DNA of 64,000 nucleotides from Bacillus sp. cl95 (GCF_900115925.1 NZ_FOYF01000004.1:22347-86346), one strand, 5' to 3'. Shown: positions 8,162 through 16,718, counted from the first letter of the stretch. Translations and numbers: made by a program. The notes: generated by a model from the sequence alone, not told the origin.

Positions 8162-8752
8162 TCACGTAATGTTTTTTATGATGTCGTCAACAGATGCTCT
8201 TAATACGGGATAGGAGTTATTGTACATATCTAATGGCTTCTTCATTTTTCTAAAGCCGATTCGGGTAAGAACATTTTCTCCTTCTTCAGTAATGGCAATC
8301 GCGCCGATTTCTTTAATCTCAATACCTTTTTCTTTAAGACGTTGAAGTTCTTTTGGAATGTCACGGATGATTTTTTTTGCGAATTCCTTCCGCATTGGAT
8401 CGTGAATATCTACTATCAGGGAAATAAAATAAATATAGACTTCCTTCGGGCTATCATAATCTAATAAATGCTCACTTAAATTACCTTCTTCTAAAGTACC
8501 ATTTAGAATTCCTTCATATGTATGTTGATTCAAAGGAAACAAACTATAAATTCCTTTTATCTCATCGTTTACTTTTACGACATTGTAAACTTCCGGATTT
8601 TTATCCATAATCTCAGCCACATAATCTTCAGAAACGTGCCATTCCTCTGGATAAATTTTATAATTCAGATCCAGCATTCCTTTTATATCTTCTCTTTCGG
8701 CCTTTGTAACATGAAAAGAATGGCTCATGCTGTCCGACTGTTCACTATTCAT
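8162..8752 (-). CDS. GNAT-type acetyltransferase-like protein
   Basis: A 196-residue protein with GNAT architecture: N-terminal HVTKAEREDIKGMLDLNYKIYPEEW, a central VVKVNDEIKGIYSLFPL strand pair, IYFISLIVDIHDPMR, and a C-terminal IGAIAITEEGENVLTRIGFRKMKK that resembles the family end. The usual Q/RxxGxG/A acetyl-CoA loop is not obvious, so the enzyme activity is not certain. The start ATG at 8752 overlaps the preceding stop (ATGA) and has GAAGGGAGA upstream, indicating translational coupling to the membrane protein. Substrate unknown. Confidence 0.65.
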   Translation of the reverse strand: MNSEQSDSMSHSFHVTKAEREDIKGMLDLNYKIYPEEWHVSEDYVAEIMDKNPEVYNVVKVNDEIKGIYSLFPLNQHTYEGILNGTLEEGNLSEHLLDYDSPKEVYIYFISLIVDIHDPMRKEFAKKIIRDIPKELQRLKEKGIEIKEIGAIAITEEGENVLTRIGFRKMKKPLDMYNNSYPVLRASVDDIIKNIT

Positions 8753-9234
8753 AATAGTCTCCCTTCGGATTCAATTTTGTGAATAATTTCTTTAAAAAAT
8801 TCAGCTTGATCCTCGTCATATAGATGATATGATTTTTTGACGGTAGCTCTCGCCTGAGAGCATCCAGATAGGAAGTGTTCAAGAAATTGAACCCAGGCTT
8901 TCCACAATTTCTTATCATTCTTATTCTTTACGATTTGACGTGCATAGAATTCATATATTACATCAAATAAATTTAGGTAATAGTAAATAAATGCTTCTTG
9001 TTTAGCCTGCAATTTTAAATCACTTTGATCTTCTTTTTTTGAAAGAGGATGATTATCATATATCCCCCACAATTCCGGGTCATCAATAAGCAGTTTATCA
9101 ATTTCTAGCAGAAGCTTATTATGCTCCAGTTTAGCCGTATTCCTAATCGTAATTTTGTTAAAGCGATAAGTGATGTACACCGTCACAAGGGAAAGAACAA
9201 AAGAAATAATCGATATGGTCAAAGCTATATCCAT
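8749..9234 (-). CDS. Membrane-anchored protein of unknown function
   Basis: A 161-residue protein with one N-terminal membrane helix (ALTISIISFVLSLVTVYITY, about residues 3-22) followed by a mostly helical cytoplasmic domain containing AKQEAFIYYYLNLFDVIYEF and AWVQFLEHFLSGC. I do not recognise the family with confidence. It is first of a leftward group, coupled by ATGA overlap to the GNAT-like gene, which argues for a joint function at the membrane. GGGGTG precedes the ATG. The 217 bp upstream (9235-9451) show no gene. Confidence 0.7.
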   Translation of the reverse strand: MDIALTISIISFVLSLVTVYITYRFNKITIRNTAKLEHNKLLLEIDKLLIDDPELWGIYDNHPLSKKEDQSDLKLQAKQEAFIYYYLNLFDVIYEFYARQIVKNKNDKKLWKAWVQFLEHFLSGCSQARATVKKSYHLYDEDQAEFFKEIIHKIESEGRLL

Positions 9235-9451
9235 TATTACACCCCGATTCCATTTTTTTCATAGATTTGCCCCTATTATACACGAAACCACATCTGAAAA
9301 TATTTCAAAAAAAGCAAAAAAATATGATCCTAATAGATATTTTTTTGAGACAAGCCTGCTTCTTTTTGCATTTAATAGAGTATCCGCAAAAGAAAAGATG
9401 TGCAAGGTATTATCCCTATCATGGATGAATCCTCGCACACCTCTTCTTGGT

Positions 9452-11131
9452 TTATGAAGTAACCGACTTTTGGACTTCAGACAATACGATGTCCTCAAAA
9501 TACTTAACCGTTTTTAATTCCTCATTGAACTCATACCGATCGTTCCAAGTATCTTCAAGAAAGATTTCCATTAACTTCTGAGCTTTCTCACTGCCTTTTG
9601 CTGCGTACTCCAGTGCTACTACACTTTCAAGGATGACTGTCATCAATTTAGCCACTTTTTTGGAGTGGAATGTTTGATGATGATCTGAAGCCGCCACTAA
9701 AGAAGATGTTAAGTGCTCTAGCAGTAGTAACCCTTTTTCAACGGGTGCAAGCCACTTCCTACTTAAATTAGCGACCTTTTCCAATCTGTTGCGCATCTCA
9801 GCAATAAATAATTCGTGAACACGGTATTTATGCATGAGACGGAGAACTTCCAAACCTAAAATGTTTGCCGTCCCTTCCCAAACTGTCAAAACTTGCGCAT
9901 CCCGTAATAATCTCGGTGTAACAAAATCCTCAATGAACCCATTGCCACCGTGCATTTCAATCGCTTCATGCGAAAAATGAATGGCTTGTTCGGCAGTTTC
10001 TTTTTTCAACAATGCAATATAAAGTCTGTTCAATATTTCCTCTTGAGGTTGTATCGCTTCTCTAGAATTCATTACCTTATCAAAGAGCGGCAAGTATTCA
10101 AACACGGTTCGAGTTTCAATTTCCAGCTTTGTTGCAAGCTTTGTCAGCGTATCTTTGACCATCGGAAACTCGACCAACTTCTTACCAAAAGCATCTCGTC
10201 TTAAGGCGTATTTCCTTGCTTCATAGTAAGCTCTTCTCATTATCCCTAACGATGCTATCGTATTACATACCCTCGATAAATTGAGAGCCTCCATCATATA
10301 ATAAATTCCTTTTTCGGGATCACCCACTACAAAAGCTTCTGCCCCATCAAACTCTACCTCTGCAGATGGAACAGCCTTCACACCCAACTTATCCTTCAAT
10401 CGGCGAATTTTGATTCCATTCTGTGAACCATCTTCTTTACGCCAAGGGACAGCAAAGAGAGTCAGACCTTTTGATCCTTTTGGGGCCCCTTCGATTCGTG
10501 CTAGAACCATAGCGACTCCACACATGCCTGCATTGGAAGCAAAATATTTCTCACCATAAAGCTTATAGCTATCTCCATTGTTAACCGCCTTGGTTTCGTT
10601 CGCCCCTACATCCGAACCGCCTTGTCTTTCGGTTAGAAAGGTTGCTCCCTCATAAAGGTCGGTTTCCCCTGTCGAAAGGACGTGGGGTAAAAACCGATCC
10701 TTTATTTCAGATGAAGCATAGTGATCCAATAAATAAGCGGTTGCCATCGTAAGAGTGACAGGACAATAAAAGCCTGCTTCCGTCTGTGACAATACATACC
10801 CCTGAGCATAAGAATAAATATAATTGCCCTTCCTTTTTAACTCTGGTATCTCTTTGTGTACGAAGCCGACAATCCCGCTATTGTACGTATCACTAACGGT
10901 CCTTAGATACCCTTCATTCACCCAAACCTCGGAAATATCATCACCATATTTATCATATTTGATTAGGCGAGGTTGTCCTTCCCGATCGGTAAATCTAGCT
11001 CTTTCATCTATTTCATTGGCACATTTCTCTCCGAATGAACTCAATTCCTGATCGGCAAATTCAAAAAAATCTGGTTCCAGAAGTTCTTTCAATAAGGAAC
11101 GAAATGATTCATCTTCAGTATAAAAGTTCAT
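9452..11131 (-). CDS. Acyl-CoA dehydrogenase (AidB-like)
   Basis: A 559-residue FAD-dependent acyl-CoA dehydrogenase, longer than the usual 380 because of N- and C-terminal extensions, as in the AidB-like subgroup. Motifs include TERQGGSDVGANET (flavin and acyl-CoA contact), GEKYFASNAG, RRDAFGKKLVEFPMV, EMHGGNGFIEDF and the catalytic Glu in VWEGTANI. It introduces a 2,3-double bond into an acyl-CoA. It starts 4 nt after the acyl-CoA ligase stop, in an operon led by a MerR regulator. The ligase would activate the acid and this enzyme oxidise it; the chain type is not known. Confidence 0.9.
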   Translation of the reverse strand: MNFYTEDESFRSLLKELLEPDFFEFADQELSSFGEKCANEIDERARFTDREGQPRLIKYDKYGDDISEVWVNEGYLRTVSDTYNSGIVGFVHKEIPELKRKGNYIYSYAQGYVLSQTEAGFYCPVTLTMATAYLLDHYASSEIKDRFLPHVLSTGETDLYEGATFLTERQGGSDVGANETKAVNNGDSYKLYGEKYFASNAGMCGVAMVLARIEGAPKGSKGLTLFAVPWRKEDGSQNGIKIRRLKDKLGVKAVPSAEVEFDGAEAFVVGDPEKGIYYMMEALNLSRVCNTIASLGIMRRAYYEARKYALRRDAFGKKLVEFPMVKDTLTKLATKLEIETRTVFEYLPLFDKVMNSREAIQPQEEILNRLYIALLKKETAEQAIHFSHEAIEMHGGNGFIEDFVTPRLLRDAQVLTVWEGTANILGLEVLRLMHKYRVHELFIAEMRNRLEKVANLSRKWLAPVEKGLLLLEHLTSSLVAASDHHQTFHSKKVAKLMTVILESVVALEYAAKGSEKAQKLMEIFLEDTWNDRYEFNEELKTVKYFEDIVLSEVQKSVTS

Positions 11132-11135
11132 GGAA

Positions 11136-12650
11136 TTACACCTCCTGATGCGTTTTTCTAAGGACTTGCTTCAAAATTTTGCCCGTAGCATTTCTAGGAA
11201 GTACTGCTACTTGTTCGTAAAGTCGCGGTATTTTATAAGAAGCAATTTTACCAGCGAGAAAAGCATGGCATTCTTTACCAATATCTTGAAGTTCATCTCT
11301 ACAAACTACAAAAGCTTTGACTGTTTCACCCCACTCAGGATGTGGGACACCGATGACCGCAACCTCAGAAATAAGAGAATGTTTGATAAGTTCTTCCTCT
11401 ATTTCCTTCGGATAAATATTGACCCCGCCCGAGATTATCAAATCCTTCTTCCTATCCACGATCCAAAGAAATCCTTCTGCATCTCTTTTACCAAGGTCAC
11501 CAGTCCGCACCCATTCACCTAAGAAAACGGCTTTCGTTTCTTCCGGATTCTTGTAGTACCCTTTCATAATCCCTTCTCCGAAAAGAAGTATTTCACCTAT
11601 TTCGCCGGTTTTCACGTCATTACCCTCGCTATCTACGATACGAAGTTCTGTACCAAGTGCGCCTCTGCGTCCGATGCTTCCTGCTTTTTCACCATGTTCC
11701 TCCGGCATTAACAAGGTACCACTCGGGCCTGATTCGGTTAGACCATAAACACAATACAAAGATTTTGTCTGGAAGCTGTTTTCAACAAATTCGACTTCGC
11801 CCTTTGAGAGCGGCGCTCCGCCGTAAACCCAATATTTCATAGAAGAGAGATCATAAGAGGGAAGGTTTGGTTGTTTCGCTGTAAACAAATAAGCTACAGG
11901 TGCACCAAAGAAGTGAGTTGTTTTTTCTGTATGAACGAGTTGAAGGAGTCTTTCCGGTGTAAAAGTTTCTGATAGAACATGGGTAGCGCCCACAAATGTG
12001 CCGGCCACCAAAAATAGATGCAACGGAGCAGAATGGCTTAACGGCATCATATGTAGGATTCGGCTCTCAGGTTTCATTTCCATTTCTACACTCATCATCG
12101 TGGCAACAGTCAAGATATTGCGATAAGTGAATAGAACTCCCTTTGGCTTGCCTGTTGTACCCGAAGTGTAGAGGACGGTTGACTCGTCATCTTCCTTCAA
12201 TTGGCAAAGAATCTCGCCGTCAGCTCCAGATTCGAGCAGTTTAGAAAATGATCGCCATACACCAGAATCTTCGCCTGTCTTGATACATATAGTTGGCAAG
12301 TTAGGTAATAGTTTTGCCGTTTCAAACAATAAATCATGGGTAATCATCGCTTTCGCATCACAATGCTCGACGATATAGGCAAGCTCTCCTTGACTAAGTT
12401 TTGCATTCACAGGTACGACAATCGCACCTAGTCTTTGAATCGCGAAATAAGAAATCACGAATTCAAGAGTATTTGGCAAAAAGAGAACCACCTTGTCTGA
12501 AGGACTGACACCTTGATCCTTCAAGGATTGCGCGAACCTATTCACAAATTCGTTTAATTCTTTGTAAGTAACTCTATCACTCTCAGTTACTACCGCTTCC
12601 TGGAAAGGGTATTTCCTGGCATTTCTGGACAATAACTCTGAAACATTCAT
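11136..12650 (-). CDS. AMP-dependent acyl-CoA synthetase/ligase
   Basis: A 504-residue ANL-superfamily enzyme. It shows the P-loop YTSGTTGKPKGV (about residues 162-173), YGLTESGP, the hinge region WVRTGDLGKRDAEGFLWIVDRKKD, and the C-terminal catalytic Lys in PRNATGKILK. It activates a carboxylic acid as acyl-AMP and transfers it to CoA. Its ATG overlaps the MerR stop (ATGA), and the dehydrogenase follows after 4 nt, so the three genes are one operon for use of a fatty or branched acid. Medium- or long-chain preference is inferred only from general resemblance. Confidence 0.92.
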   Translation of the reverse strand: MNVSELLSRNARKYPFQEAVVTESDRVTYKELNEFVNRFAQSLKDQGVSPSDKVVLFLPNTLEFVISYFAIQRLGAIVVPVNAKLSQGELAYIVEHCDAKAMITHDLLFETAKLLPNLPTICIKTGEDSGVWRSFSKLLESGADGEILCQLKEDDESTVLYTSGTTGKPKGVLFTYRNILTVATMMSVEMEMKPESRILHMMPLSHSAPLHLFLVAGTFVGATHVLSETFTPERLLQLVHTEKTTHFFGAPVAYLFTAKQPNLPSYDLSSMKYWVYGGAPLSKGEVEFVENSFQTKSLYCVYGLTESGPSGTLLMPEEHGEKAGSIGRRGALGTELRIVDSEGNDVKTGEIGEILLFGEGIMKGYYKNPEETKAVFLGEWVRTGDLGKRDAEGFLWIVDRKKDLIISGGVNIYPKEIEEELIKHSLISEVAVIGVPHPEWGETVKAFVVCRDELQDIGKECHAFLAGKIASYKIPRLYEQVAVLPRNATGKILKQVLRKTHQEV

Positions 12651-13030
12651 CCTTTTTCGCCCCCAATAGAATCAAGTTTTATAGTAAAGTCATGTAACAA
12701 CGATTCAATCTCTCTTTTCGTTTCTTCTAACTCTCGAATTCGTTCATTCACCTCCTCTAGTTTTTGCTTGCCATACTCCATTGTCCTTTTCAGCTGTTTT
12801 TTTCCAGTCCTATCCTTGTCGAAAAGCAAAACCATTTCTTTGATTTCCTCTAGAGAAAATCCATACTTCTTTCCACGCAATATCAGTTTAAGTTGAGCAT
12901 ATTGCTTTTTTGTATAAACCCTGCCGTTTGTCTCTGTTCGCTTCGGTTTTAATAAACCTAGTTCTTCATAATAGCGAATGGTACGAGTGGTAACCTTAAA
13001 TTCATTCGCTAAATCAGAGATACTATACAT
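12647..13030 (-). CDS. MerR family regulator of the acyl-CoA ligase/dehydrogenase operon
   Basis: A 127-residue regulator. The N-terminus is a MerR winged helix (MYSISDLANEFKVTTRTIRY, YEELGLLKPKR, NGRVYTKKQYAQL), followed by a long coiled coil (about residues 75-115) and no Cys-rich metal site. This resembles the LiuR/acyl-CoA-linked MerR type. The ATG at 13030 has AGGGTGG upstream; the GTG three codons earlier lies in that site. It heads the operon and its own promoter carries a 19-bp spacer with a dyad, so it probably controls itself and the downstream genes. Confidence 0.88.
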   Translation of the reverse strand: MYSISDLANEFKVTTRTIRYYEELGLLKPKRTETNGRVYTKKQYAQLKLILRGKKYGFSLEEIKEMVLLFDKDRTGKKQLKRTMEYGKQKLEEVNERIRELEETKREIESLLHDFTIKLDSIGGEKG

Positions 13031-13064
13031 TGATACCACCCTTTTCTAAATAATCGATATGTGT

Positions 13065-13095
13065 ATGATAACATTGACGTTAACGTAAACTTCAA
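13065..13095 (-). promoter_or_regulatory. MerR-type promoter with 19-bp spacer and dyad operator
   Basis: On the minus strand, -35 TTGAAG (13090-13095) and -10 TATCAT (13065-13070) are 19 bp apart. The spacer contains TTTACGTTAACGTCAA (13074-13089), a 16-bp dyad with a perfect ACGTTAACGT core. Long spacers with a central dyad are the hallmark of MerR-regulated promoters. Confidence 0.75.
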
Positions 13096-13136
13096 CAAAA
13101 AAGTGGAAACCTCCTTCAACTTTCCTTAGAAAAAAG

Positions 13137-13191
13137 AGGCTGACTCAAAAGGTCGTTTTATAACGATCTCAACAGTCAGTTTTTTTGAGAA
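13137..13191 (-). terminator. Hairpin with interrupted stem (GAGGCTGACTCAAAAGGTCG type)
   Basis: Outer arms CTGACT / AGTCAG and inner arms GGTCGTT / AACGATC form an interrupted hairpin ending in a T-run. It resembles a degraded copy of a dispersed Bacillus terminator-like repeat. It lies upstream of the MerR promoter; no function for a nearby gene is clear. The region 13191-13422 shows nothing recognisable. Confidence 0.45.
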
Positions 13192-13422
13192 CTCATTTTA
13201 GGCGTTTTTGGGAGTATTAGAAGTAAATGCAAAGGGGATTACCCGTTACAATATGCTTTTTCTCGCTTATGAAGTACTTTTCACACAAAACATAATCGAG
13301 ATTTGTTGTTCATCTTACATATGAAGGACTTATCTCCAAAGCCCTCACAAATTTGTTCTTCTATTCCCTAAAAAAATCCCCCATTCACTAAGGATTTGCA
13401 CATTATCACATTTTCAAAACAA

Positions 13423-13463
13423 AAGAGCGTGTCCCAAAAGTATAACTTTTGGGACACGCTCTT
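13423..13463 (-). terminator. Terminator of the rib-type operon
   Basis: A 19-bp perfect stem (AAGAGCGTGTCCCAAAAGT and its complement) with a 3-nt loop, followed on the minus strand by TTGTTTTG. It overlaps the stop codon of the VOC gene. Confidence 0.9.
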
Positions 13464-13848
13464 AGCTTTCATATAATTCGATTGGCAAACCGTCTGGATC
13501 TGCGAAAAAAGTAAATTTCTTTTCAGTGAATTCATCAATCCTGATATCTTCTACTGCAATCCCGCGTTCCTTTAGTTCTGCAACAGCTGCTTCGATGTTA
13601 TCTATTTTGAAGGCAAGGTGTCTTAGTCCAGCAGCTTCTGGGAAACTTGGACGAACGGGTGGATCAGGGAACGAGAACAGTTCAATTTGATAGGTGTCAC
13701 CAACCATCAAATCTAGTTTATACGACTGTCTCTGTTCTCTGTAAGTTTCTCTTAACATCGGCAACCCTAATATATTTACATAGAAGTCTTTCGATTTTTC
13801 GTAATCAGAACAGATAATGGCAATGTGATGAATTTGGGTTAACTTCAT
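13462..13848 (-). CDS. VOC/glyoxalase-fold protein (YwkD/GloA2-like)
   Basis: A 128-residue vicinal-oxygen-chelate protein. It begins IHHIAIICSDYEKSKDFYVN with the metal-ligand His region, contains DTYQIELFSFPDPP, then AGLRHLAFKIDNIE and ends FTFFADPDGLPIELYES. The pattern is close to B. subtilis YwkD and the SMU1112c/GloA2 type. Such proteins are putative lyases or dioxygenases of unknown substrate. It is the last gene of the ribA-ribD-HAD-VOC operon and overlaps the HAD gene by ATGA. A role on a flavin-pathway intermediate is possible from context only. Confidence 0.85.
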   Translation of the reverse strand: MKLTQIHHIAIICSDYEKSKDFYVNILGLPMLRETYREQRQSYKLDLMVGDTYQIELFSFPDPPVRPSFPEAAGLRHLAFKIDNIEAAVAELKERGIAVEDIRIDEFTEKKFTFFADPDGLPIELYES

Positions 13849-14420
13849 CGTTGCTTAATCTTCAGTTGGTGTGAGAATTCTTGCCAATCCTTAATTCTAG
13901 GGACGACTGCAAAATCACGATTGTAAGACTGATGAATGACATAGGGCTTTACCGGTAGATGGGCAAGCGTTTCTAAAATTGCAGGCTTGTCATCGAAGTA
14001 ATAGTCCAATTCAAGCTCTTCAATGATTTGGACCTTTTCTCCATCCTTCATCCCACAGTAAAATCTATCATCTCTAACTGGGAAGCCTGCTGCTTTCATC
14101 CATTCTTTCGTCCGTTCACCGTGTTCTTTTGGTCTTGCAGTAATATAATAAATTTCATGCCCGTCAGCGATTAATTCCTGTAAAAACTCCACAGCTCCAG
14201 CGAATGGGGGACACGAGGTATAGTAAATCTCTTCAAGGGAACTATTCCACATCTTTCCGCCCTCTTCGGCTGATAAACCGAATGGTTCATGAATTTCTAC
14301 TTTATCTAACGAGTGATAGATTTCTAGAGAAATATTCTGTTGCAACTTTTTATTGTACAAATCAAAAGCGTGTTCACGTAAATTTATGAGCGTATCATCA
14401 ATATCAAATCCGAATTTCAT
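13845..14420 (-). CDS. HAD-superfamily phosphatase, 5'-nucleotidase-like
   Basis: A 191-residue HAD hydrolase. Motif I is FDIDDTLI at the N-terminus (nucleophile Asp and acid Asp), motif II is YYITARP, and the late DYYFDDKPA carries the motif IV acids. It resembles the 5'(3')-deoxyribonucleotidase-like group. The ATG at 14420 follows AGAGG by 6 nt; in-frame codons further upstream lack a site. It overlaps ribD at its start region and the VOC gene at its stop. In this operon it could be the phosphatase that removes phosphate from the RibD product, a step done in B. subtilis by HAD enzymes; this is inference. Confidence 0.8.
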   Translation of the reverse strand: MKFGFDIDDTLINLREHAFDLYNKKLQQNISLEIYHSLDKVEIHEPFGLSAEEGGKMWNSSLEEIYYTSCPPFAGAVEFLQELIADGHEIYYITARPKEHGERTKEWMKAAGFPVRDDRFYCGMKDGEKVQIIEELELDYYFDDKPAILETLAHLPVKPYVIHQSYNRDFAVVPRIKDWQEFSHQLKIKQR

Positions 14421-14439
14421 CATTAACCTCTTTAAGTTT

Positions 14440-15531
14440 TTATACATAAACCGGATAACCCGAGAACTTATAATCCTTGCCTACAGGCGCCACGTTTACA
14501 TCTTTTAGCTCTATCGCTTGAGCCATTTTATCTATCCCTGTTCCTTCAAAGAAAGTTGGAGCATGCTGTCCGCCTATCAGTTTTGGGGCAATATATAAAA
14601 CCACTTTATCTACCAATCTCTTCGTCAGGAATGATCCATTAATATTGCCTCCGCCTTCGATTAACAAAGAGGAAACATTTTCTTCTCCCAAAATGTCGAG
14701 GACGTCTTGGGGATCAACACTGTCTATTCCTCCGGTGACAAAAACTTTAATTCCAGCATCGATAAGTGCATTTCGTTTGGCTGAATCATGCTTCTGGCTG
14801 GTGAATATCCATGTTGGAGCCAATCCATCGGTTATGACCTTTGAATCTAAAGGCAATCTTAAGGTAGAATCCATAATCACTCTGATTGGATTTCGACCGT
14901 TTGGAATTCTCGTTGTCAGTTCTGGATTGTCTTTTAAGACCGTGTTCGCTCCTACAAGTATGGCCATGTTTTCGTTTCTAAGCACATGGACATCATGCCT
15001 TGCTTCAGCAGACGTAATCCACTTGCTGTCATTAGATGCTGACGCAATCTTCCCATCCAGTGTAATACCTGATTTCAATGTGACAAATGGTTTCTTTTCA
15101 ACGATGAACTTGTTGAACACTTCATTCATCTTGGTCGCTTCTTTTTCCCTCACACCCGTAATGACTTCAATCCCCGCATCCTTCAAGATAGAGATGCCTC
15201 TTCCAGATACAAGCGGATTTGGGTCATTAGCTGCTACAACCACTGTCTTTATGCCCGCAGCAACAATTGCCTCCGCACAAGGACCTGTCCTGCCATGGTG
15301 TGAACAAGGTTCAAGCGTTACATAAATCGTACCGCCTTTTGCCAAATCACCAGCCATCCGGATTGCATGAACTTCGGCATGTGGTTCACCCGCTTTAAGA
15401 TGTGTACCAATACCAACAATACGATTGTCGTTGACAAGGACGGAACCAACAAGTGGATTGGGGTCTGTTTGTCCTTTTGTTGCACGGGCATTTGCAAGTG
15501 CCAAATCCATATAAAATTCATGGTTAGTCAT
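14440..15531 (-). CDS. ribD: Bifunctional pyrimidine deaminase/reductase RibD
   Basis: A 363-residue two-domain enzyme of riboflavin synthesis. The N-terminal deaminase has the zinc motifs HAEVHAI (His-Ala-Glu) and PCSHHGRTGPC (two Cys ligands). The C-terminal reductase includes TLKSGITLDGKIA, NPELTTR and LLIEGGGNINGSF. It converts 2,5-diamino-6-ribosylamino-pyrimidinone phosphate to the ribityl pyrimidinedione phosphate in two steps. It overlaps the GTP cyclohydrolase II gene by 8 nt, so the two are translationally coupled. No ribE or ribH is nearby, unlike the classical ribDEAHT operon. Confidence 0.95.
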   Translation of the reverse strand: MTNHEFYMDLALANARATKGQTDPNPLVGSVLVNDNRIVGIGTHLKAGEPHAEVHAIRMAGDLAKGGTIYVTLEPCSHHGRTGPCAEAIVAAGIKTVVVAANDPNPLVSGRGISILKDAGIEVITGVREKEATKMNEVFNKFIVEKKPFVTLKSGITLDGKIASASNDSKWITSAEARHDVHVLRNENMAILVGANTVLKDNPELTTRIPNGRNPIRVIMDSTLRLPLDSKVITDGLAPTWIFTSQKHDSAKRNALIDAGIKVFVTGGIDSVDPQDVLDILGEENVSSLLIEGGGNINGSFLTKRLVDKVVLYIAPKLIGGQHAPTFFEGTGIDKMAQAIELKDVNVAPVGKDYKFSGYPVYV

Positions 15532-16279
15532 TTAGTAAAGGGCCTCCTTCTTCTAAATGCCCAGATCTCTTGATTTTCGTTTGCAAATACTTTTCGTTAA
15601 ATTCGGAAATGTCTCCCCAAAGCGGAGTTCTTCCCGTTACACTCATCCCTGCATTTTTCAGAGCTTCCATTTTCTTTGGATTGTTCGTAATCAATGTTAC
15701 AGGTTTTGTTCTCAATGCTTTTAACACATGAATGGCATCGGAATAATTGCGTGAATCATCAACAAAGCCTAAATTTAAGTTGGCTTCAACCGTATCATAG
15801 CCATTTTCCTGTAATACGTACGCCATTGCCTTACTAAATAAGCCAATTCCTCTTCCCTCATGGTTCGCTAAATAAAAGAGTGCTCCTGTACCGTGTTCAA
15901 TCATCATTCTCATCGATTGTTTCAATTGATAACCACAGTCACAACGCTTACTTCCGAAAATATCACCAGTATGGCAAATGGAATGCATACGTATTAAAGC
16001 GTCTTCGTTGAATTCGAAGTCTCCATAAACCAAAACGCTTGATTGTTGATATTCTGCAAGATTTGAAGAAGAAAGCTTTTCAATAATTTGACTATAGTCT
16101 GTAGTTAATTCAGTGCTTTGCAGCCAAGAATACCATTTGAAAGTGACAGTTTCTCCGTCAAGATTTACAGGGAGGTTAATCGGCCCCACTAAATAAATGG
16201 CTCCCATCTCTGTCTTTATGGATTGTATTTTTTCTTCTAAAATAGAAAGAACTTTGCGATCAAGTTGTGTTGTAATCAT
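15524..16279 (-). CDS. ribA: GTP cyclohydrolase II (standalone RibA type)
   Basis: A 251-residue GTP cyclohydrolase II without the DHBP synthase (RibB) half usual in Bacillus RibBA. The core motif HSICHTGDIFGSKRCDCGYQ carries the three zinc cysteines, and NHEGRGIGLFSKAMAY, NLGFVDDSRNY and TNNPKKMEAL are family signatures. The N-terminal 80 residues are a separate region. It opens the GTP ring to start pyrimidine formation. A promoter with an operator-like dyad lies upstream. Lack of RibB and of ribE/ribH suggests a second, specialised copy of the early pathway. Confidence 0.92.
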   Translation of the reverse strand: MITTQLDRKVLSILEEKIQSIKTEMGAIYLVGPINLPVNLDGETVTFKWYSWLQSTELTTDYSQIIEKLSSSNLAEYQQSSVLVYGDFEFNEDALIRMHSICHTGDIFGSKRCDCGYQLKQSMRMMIEHGTGALFYLANHEGRGIGLFSKAMAYVLQENGYDTVEANLNLGFVDDSRNYSDAIHVLKALRTKPVTLITNNPKKMEALKNAGMSVTGRTPLWGDISEFNEKYLQTKIKRSGHLEEGGPLLND

Positions 16280-16331
16280 AGTAACGCTCCTCTTTTTTTG
16301 CTACTAAACTCATTTACTTACTTTTTAATGG

Positions 16332-16381
16332 TCACTTACTTTATGTAAGTGATAATACCATCAAAAAGTAATAATCGTCAA
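16332..16381 (-). promoter_or_regulatory. Promoter and operator-like dyad of the ribA-ribD operon
   Basis: On the minus strand, TTGACG (16376-16381) and TATTAT (16352-16357) are 18 bp apart. Immediately downstream, TCACTTAC/GTAAGTGA (16332-16352) forms an 8-bp inverted repeat at the likely transcript start. No FMN riboswitch was recognised in the 110-bp leader. Confidence 0.65.
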
Positions 16382-16683
16382 ATATTGTAAGAATGCTAGA
16401 TTCTTATTTTTATAAAAAAACATCTTCATTTATATTATCAAAGTCTTACTACTGTCGCCAATGTAAGTATGTTCCTTTAAAATGGATTATTCGAGATGAA
16501 AAGCTACTTCAAACATATGAATATCAGAATTCAAATCAAGTAGGCATACAACCTGAGAATGCCAGCAAGTTAAAATACAGTCATGAAACAAAAACACGTG
16601 CTCCAGCAAACAGGAGTTTTTCAGATCTGGAATACGGAAGAGAGCTCATTCCAAACACACCGAACCATATAGTTGAAATACGG

Positions 16684-16718
16684 AAGAAAGCTGTACCGAA
16701 TGACGGTACAGCTTTCTT
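16684..16718 (-). terminator. Terminator of katE
   Basis: A 15-bp perfect stem AAGAAAGCTGTACCG and its complement with a 5-nt loop, just past the catalase stop. The 300 bp between here and the rib promoter hold no credible gene. Confidence 0.8.

Noticed and set aside
14645..15325. A 226-codon plus-strand frame opposite ribD
   Set aside because: Antisense shadow of a clear RibD coding region; Ser/Thr-rich low-complexity translation and no start signals.
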